A DNA stretch of 6,784 nucleotides, from assembly GCA_047625765.1 (NCBI GenBank), contig JBLHRE010000102.1, forward strand, positions 1-6,784, given 5' to 3'. This DNA comes from JBLHRE01 sp047625765 (GTDB lineage: Bacteria; Bacteroidota; Bacteroidia; Flavobacteriales; JBLHRE01). Below are positions 5,926-6,784 of this stretch, one piece after another. The translations under genes were made by a program, and so were the position numbers. Within the stretch, counting starts at the first letter, position 1, and every line of letters begins with the position of its first letter. The notes beneath the pieces were generated by a model. It was not told the origin of the DNA and ran no database searches. It saw nothing but the letters and a program-made list of their open reading frames with translations.

Positions 5926-6784
5926 ATGAAGGTATACCACCATATTGATGAATTTCATGGCGTAAAAACCCCCGTATTAACCACTGGGACTTTTGACGGT
6001 GTGCACATTGGTCATAGAACCATTATCAATCGCTTGAAGGAAGTAGCGAAAAGGGTTGGAGGAGAGACGGTCTTACTCACCTTTTTTCCGCATCCACGCA
6101 TGGTCTTGCATGGGGATGAAGATTTAGGTTTAATTAATACCCAAGAAGAGAAAATAAAATTATTAGAAGAAGCGGGAATAGATCATTTGATTATTCATCC
6201 GTTTAGTAAGGAGTTTTCTCGTTTGAGCTCTTTGGAATATGTGCGCGATATTATTGCCAATCAAATTAATGTACACACCCTAGTAATTGGGTATAACCAT
6301 CATTTTGGAAGGAATAGAGAAGGTGCCTTTGAGCACCTTAAGGAGTATGCGGGTCTATATGGATTTAAAGTAGAAGAGATTCCTGCACAAGAAATGGATT
6401 CCATTAATGTAAGTAGTACTAAAATCAGAAATGCATTAAATCTGGGGCAGGTTGATATTGCGAATCGATATTTGAATTCTGAATTTCAATTAACGGGCAC
6501 AGTGATTAAAGGAGATCAATTGGGAAGAACAATTGGTTATCCTACCGCAAATATTGAAATCAAGGAGCGTTATAAGTTGATACCTGCAAAAGGGGTATAC
6601 GCAGCCAAGGTTAAGGTCGATGGCACCTATTATACAGCAATGCTGAATATAGGAAATAGACCAACGGTAAAAGATAATGGGGAGTTAAGATTAGAAGTGC
6701 ATATTTTGGATTTCGCAGGAGATTTATATGGTCTAAATCTTACCGTAAACTTATTATCATATCGTAGAAAAGATATTACGTTTA
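5926..6784 (+). CDS. ribF: Bifunctional riboflavin kinase / FAD synthetase, 3' end cut by window edge
   Basis: This cytoplasmic enzyme phosphorylates riboflavin to FMN and then adenylylates FMN to FAD, the last two steps of flavin cofactor synthesis. The ATG at 5926 opens 286 codons to the window edge; family members have about 310 residues, so only a short C-terminal piece is missing. The N-terminal nucleotidyltransferase (FAD synthetase) domain shows GTFDGVHIGH (21-30), TFFPHPR (52-58), GYNHHFGRNREG (122-133) and SSTKIR (163-168). The C-terminal riboflavin kinase domain shows LGRTIGYPTANI (199-210) with the PTAN motif that binds Mg-ATP, GVYA (223-226), NIGNRPT (241-247) and LEVHILDF (256-263), whose Glu257 is the likely catalytic base. 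The start is fixed by the family N-terminus and the promoter 17 bases upstream. It is divergent from the protease relic and has no visible operon partner here. Confidence 0.97.
   Translation, partial: MKVYHHIDEFHGVKTPVLTTGTFDGVHIGHRTIINRLKEVAKRVGGETVLLTFFPHPRMVLHGDEDLGLINTQEEKIKLLEEAGIDHLIIHPFSKEFSRLSSLEYVRDIIANQINVHTLVIGYNHHFGRNREGAFEHLKEYAGLYGFKVEEIPAQEMDSINVSSTKIRNALNLGQVDIANRYLNSEFQLTGTVIKGDQLGRTIGYPTANIEIKERYKLIPAKGVYAAKVKVDGTYYTAMLNIGNRPTVKDNGELRLEVHILDFAGDLYGLNLTVNLLSYRRKDITF

Noticed and set aside
1..6784. A new multi-gene defence or mobile system
   Set aside because: The intact genes are two housekeeping loci and three separately terminated exported proteins. No nuclease, recombinase, toxin-antitoxin pair or repeat array is present.

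Overview
The window looks like chromosomal DNA of a Bacteroidota bacterium, probably a marine or aquatic flavobacteria-like lineage. Four things point there: a Bacteroidota-type F1 beta subunit with an extra segment before the conserved GQMNEPPGAR stretch; an epsilon subunit that ends after the beta-sandwich domain; promoters of the TTG / TAnnTTTG type; and start codons without Shine-Dalgarno sequences. The DNA is AT-rich. I see no tRNA, rRNA, CRISPR array, insertion sequence or phage gene.

Layout from left to right. 1-1113 (minus) is the 5' part of a secreted ice-binding-like (DUF3494) protein that runs off the left edge. 1114-1466 has no intact gene; it holds a probable plus-strand gene remnant, a perfect 11-bp inverted repeat and a strong terminator. 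1467-3258 (minus) is a two-gene ATP synthase unit, atpD then atpC, with its own promoter, an intercistronic hairpin and the terminator. 3426-4064 (minus) encodes an exported, probably outer-membrane beta-barrel protein of unknown function, with its own promoter and terminator. 4199-5410 (minus) encodes an S8 (subtilisin/proteinase K-like) serine protease lipoprotein, again with a terminator. 5502-5759 (minus) is a decayed second copy of the 3' end of that protease gene. From 5926 (plus) to the right edge runs ribF, the bifunctional riboflavin kinase/FAD synthetase, lacking only its last residues.

The intact genes form short independent units and not one pathway: two housekeeping loci (ATP synthesis, flavin cofactors) lie beside three exported proteins. 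Two full-length genes and the bulk of two partial genes are clear from motifs; the barrel protein is recognisable only by its export signal and general character. I did not find a convincing undescribed multi-gene system. The points most worth following are the apparently permuted DUF3494 domain nested in another fold, the tandem protease relic, the frame-broken remnant at 1228-1406, and the atpD-atpC hairpin.
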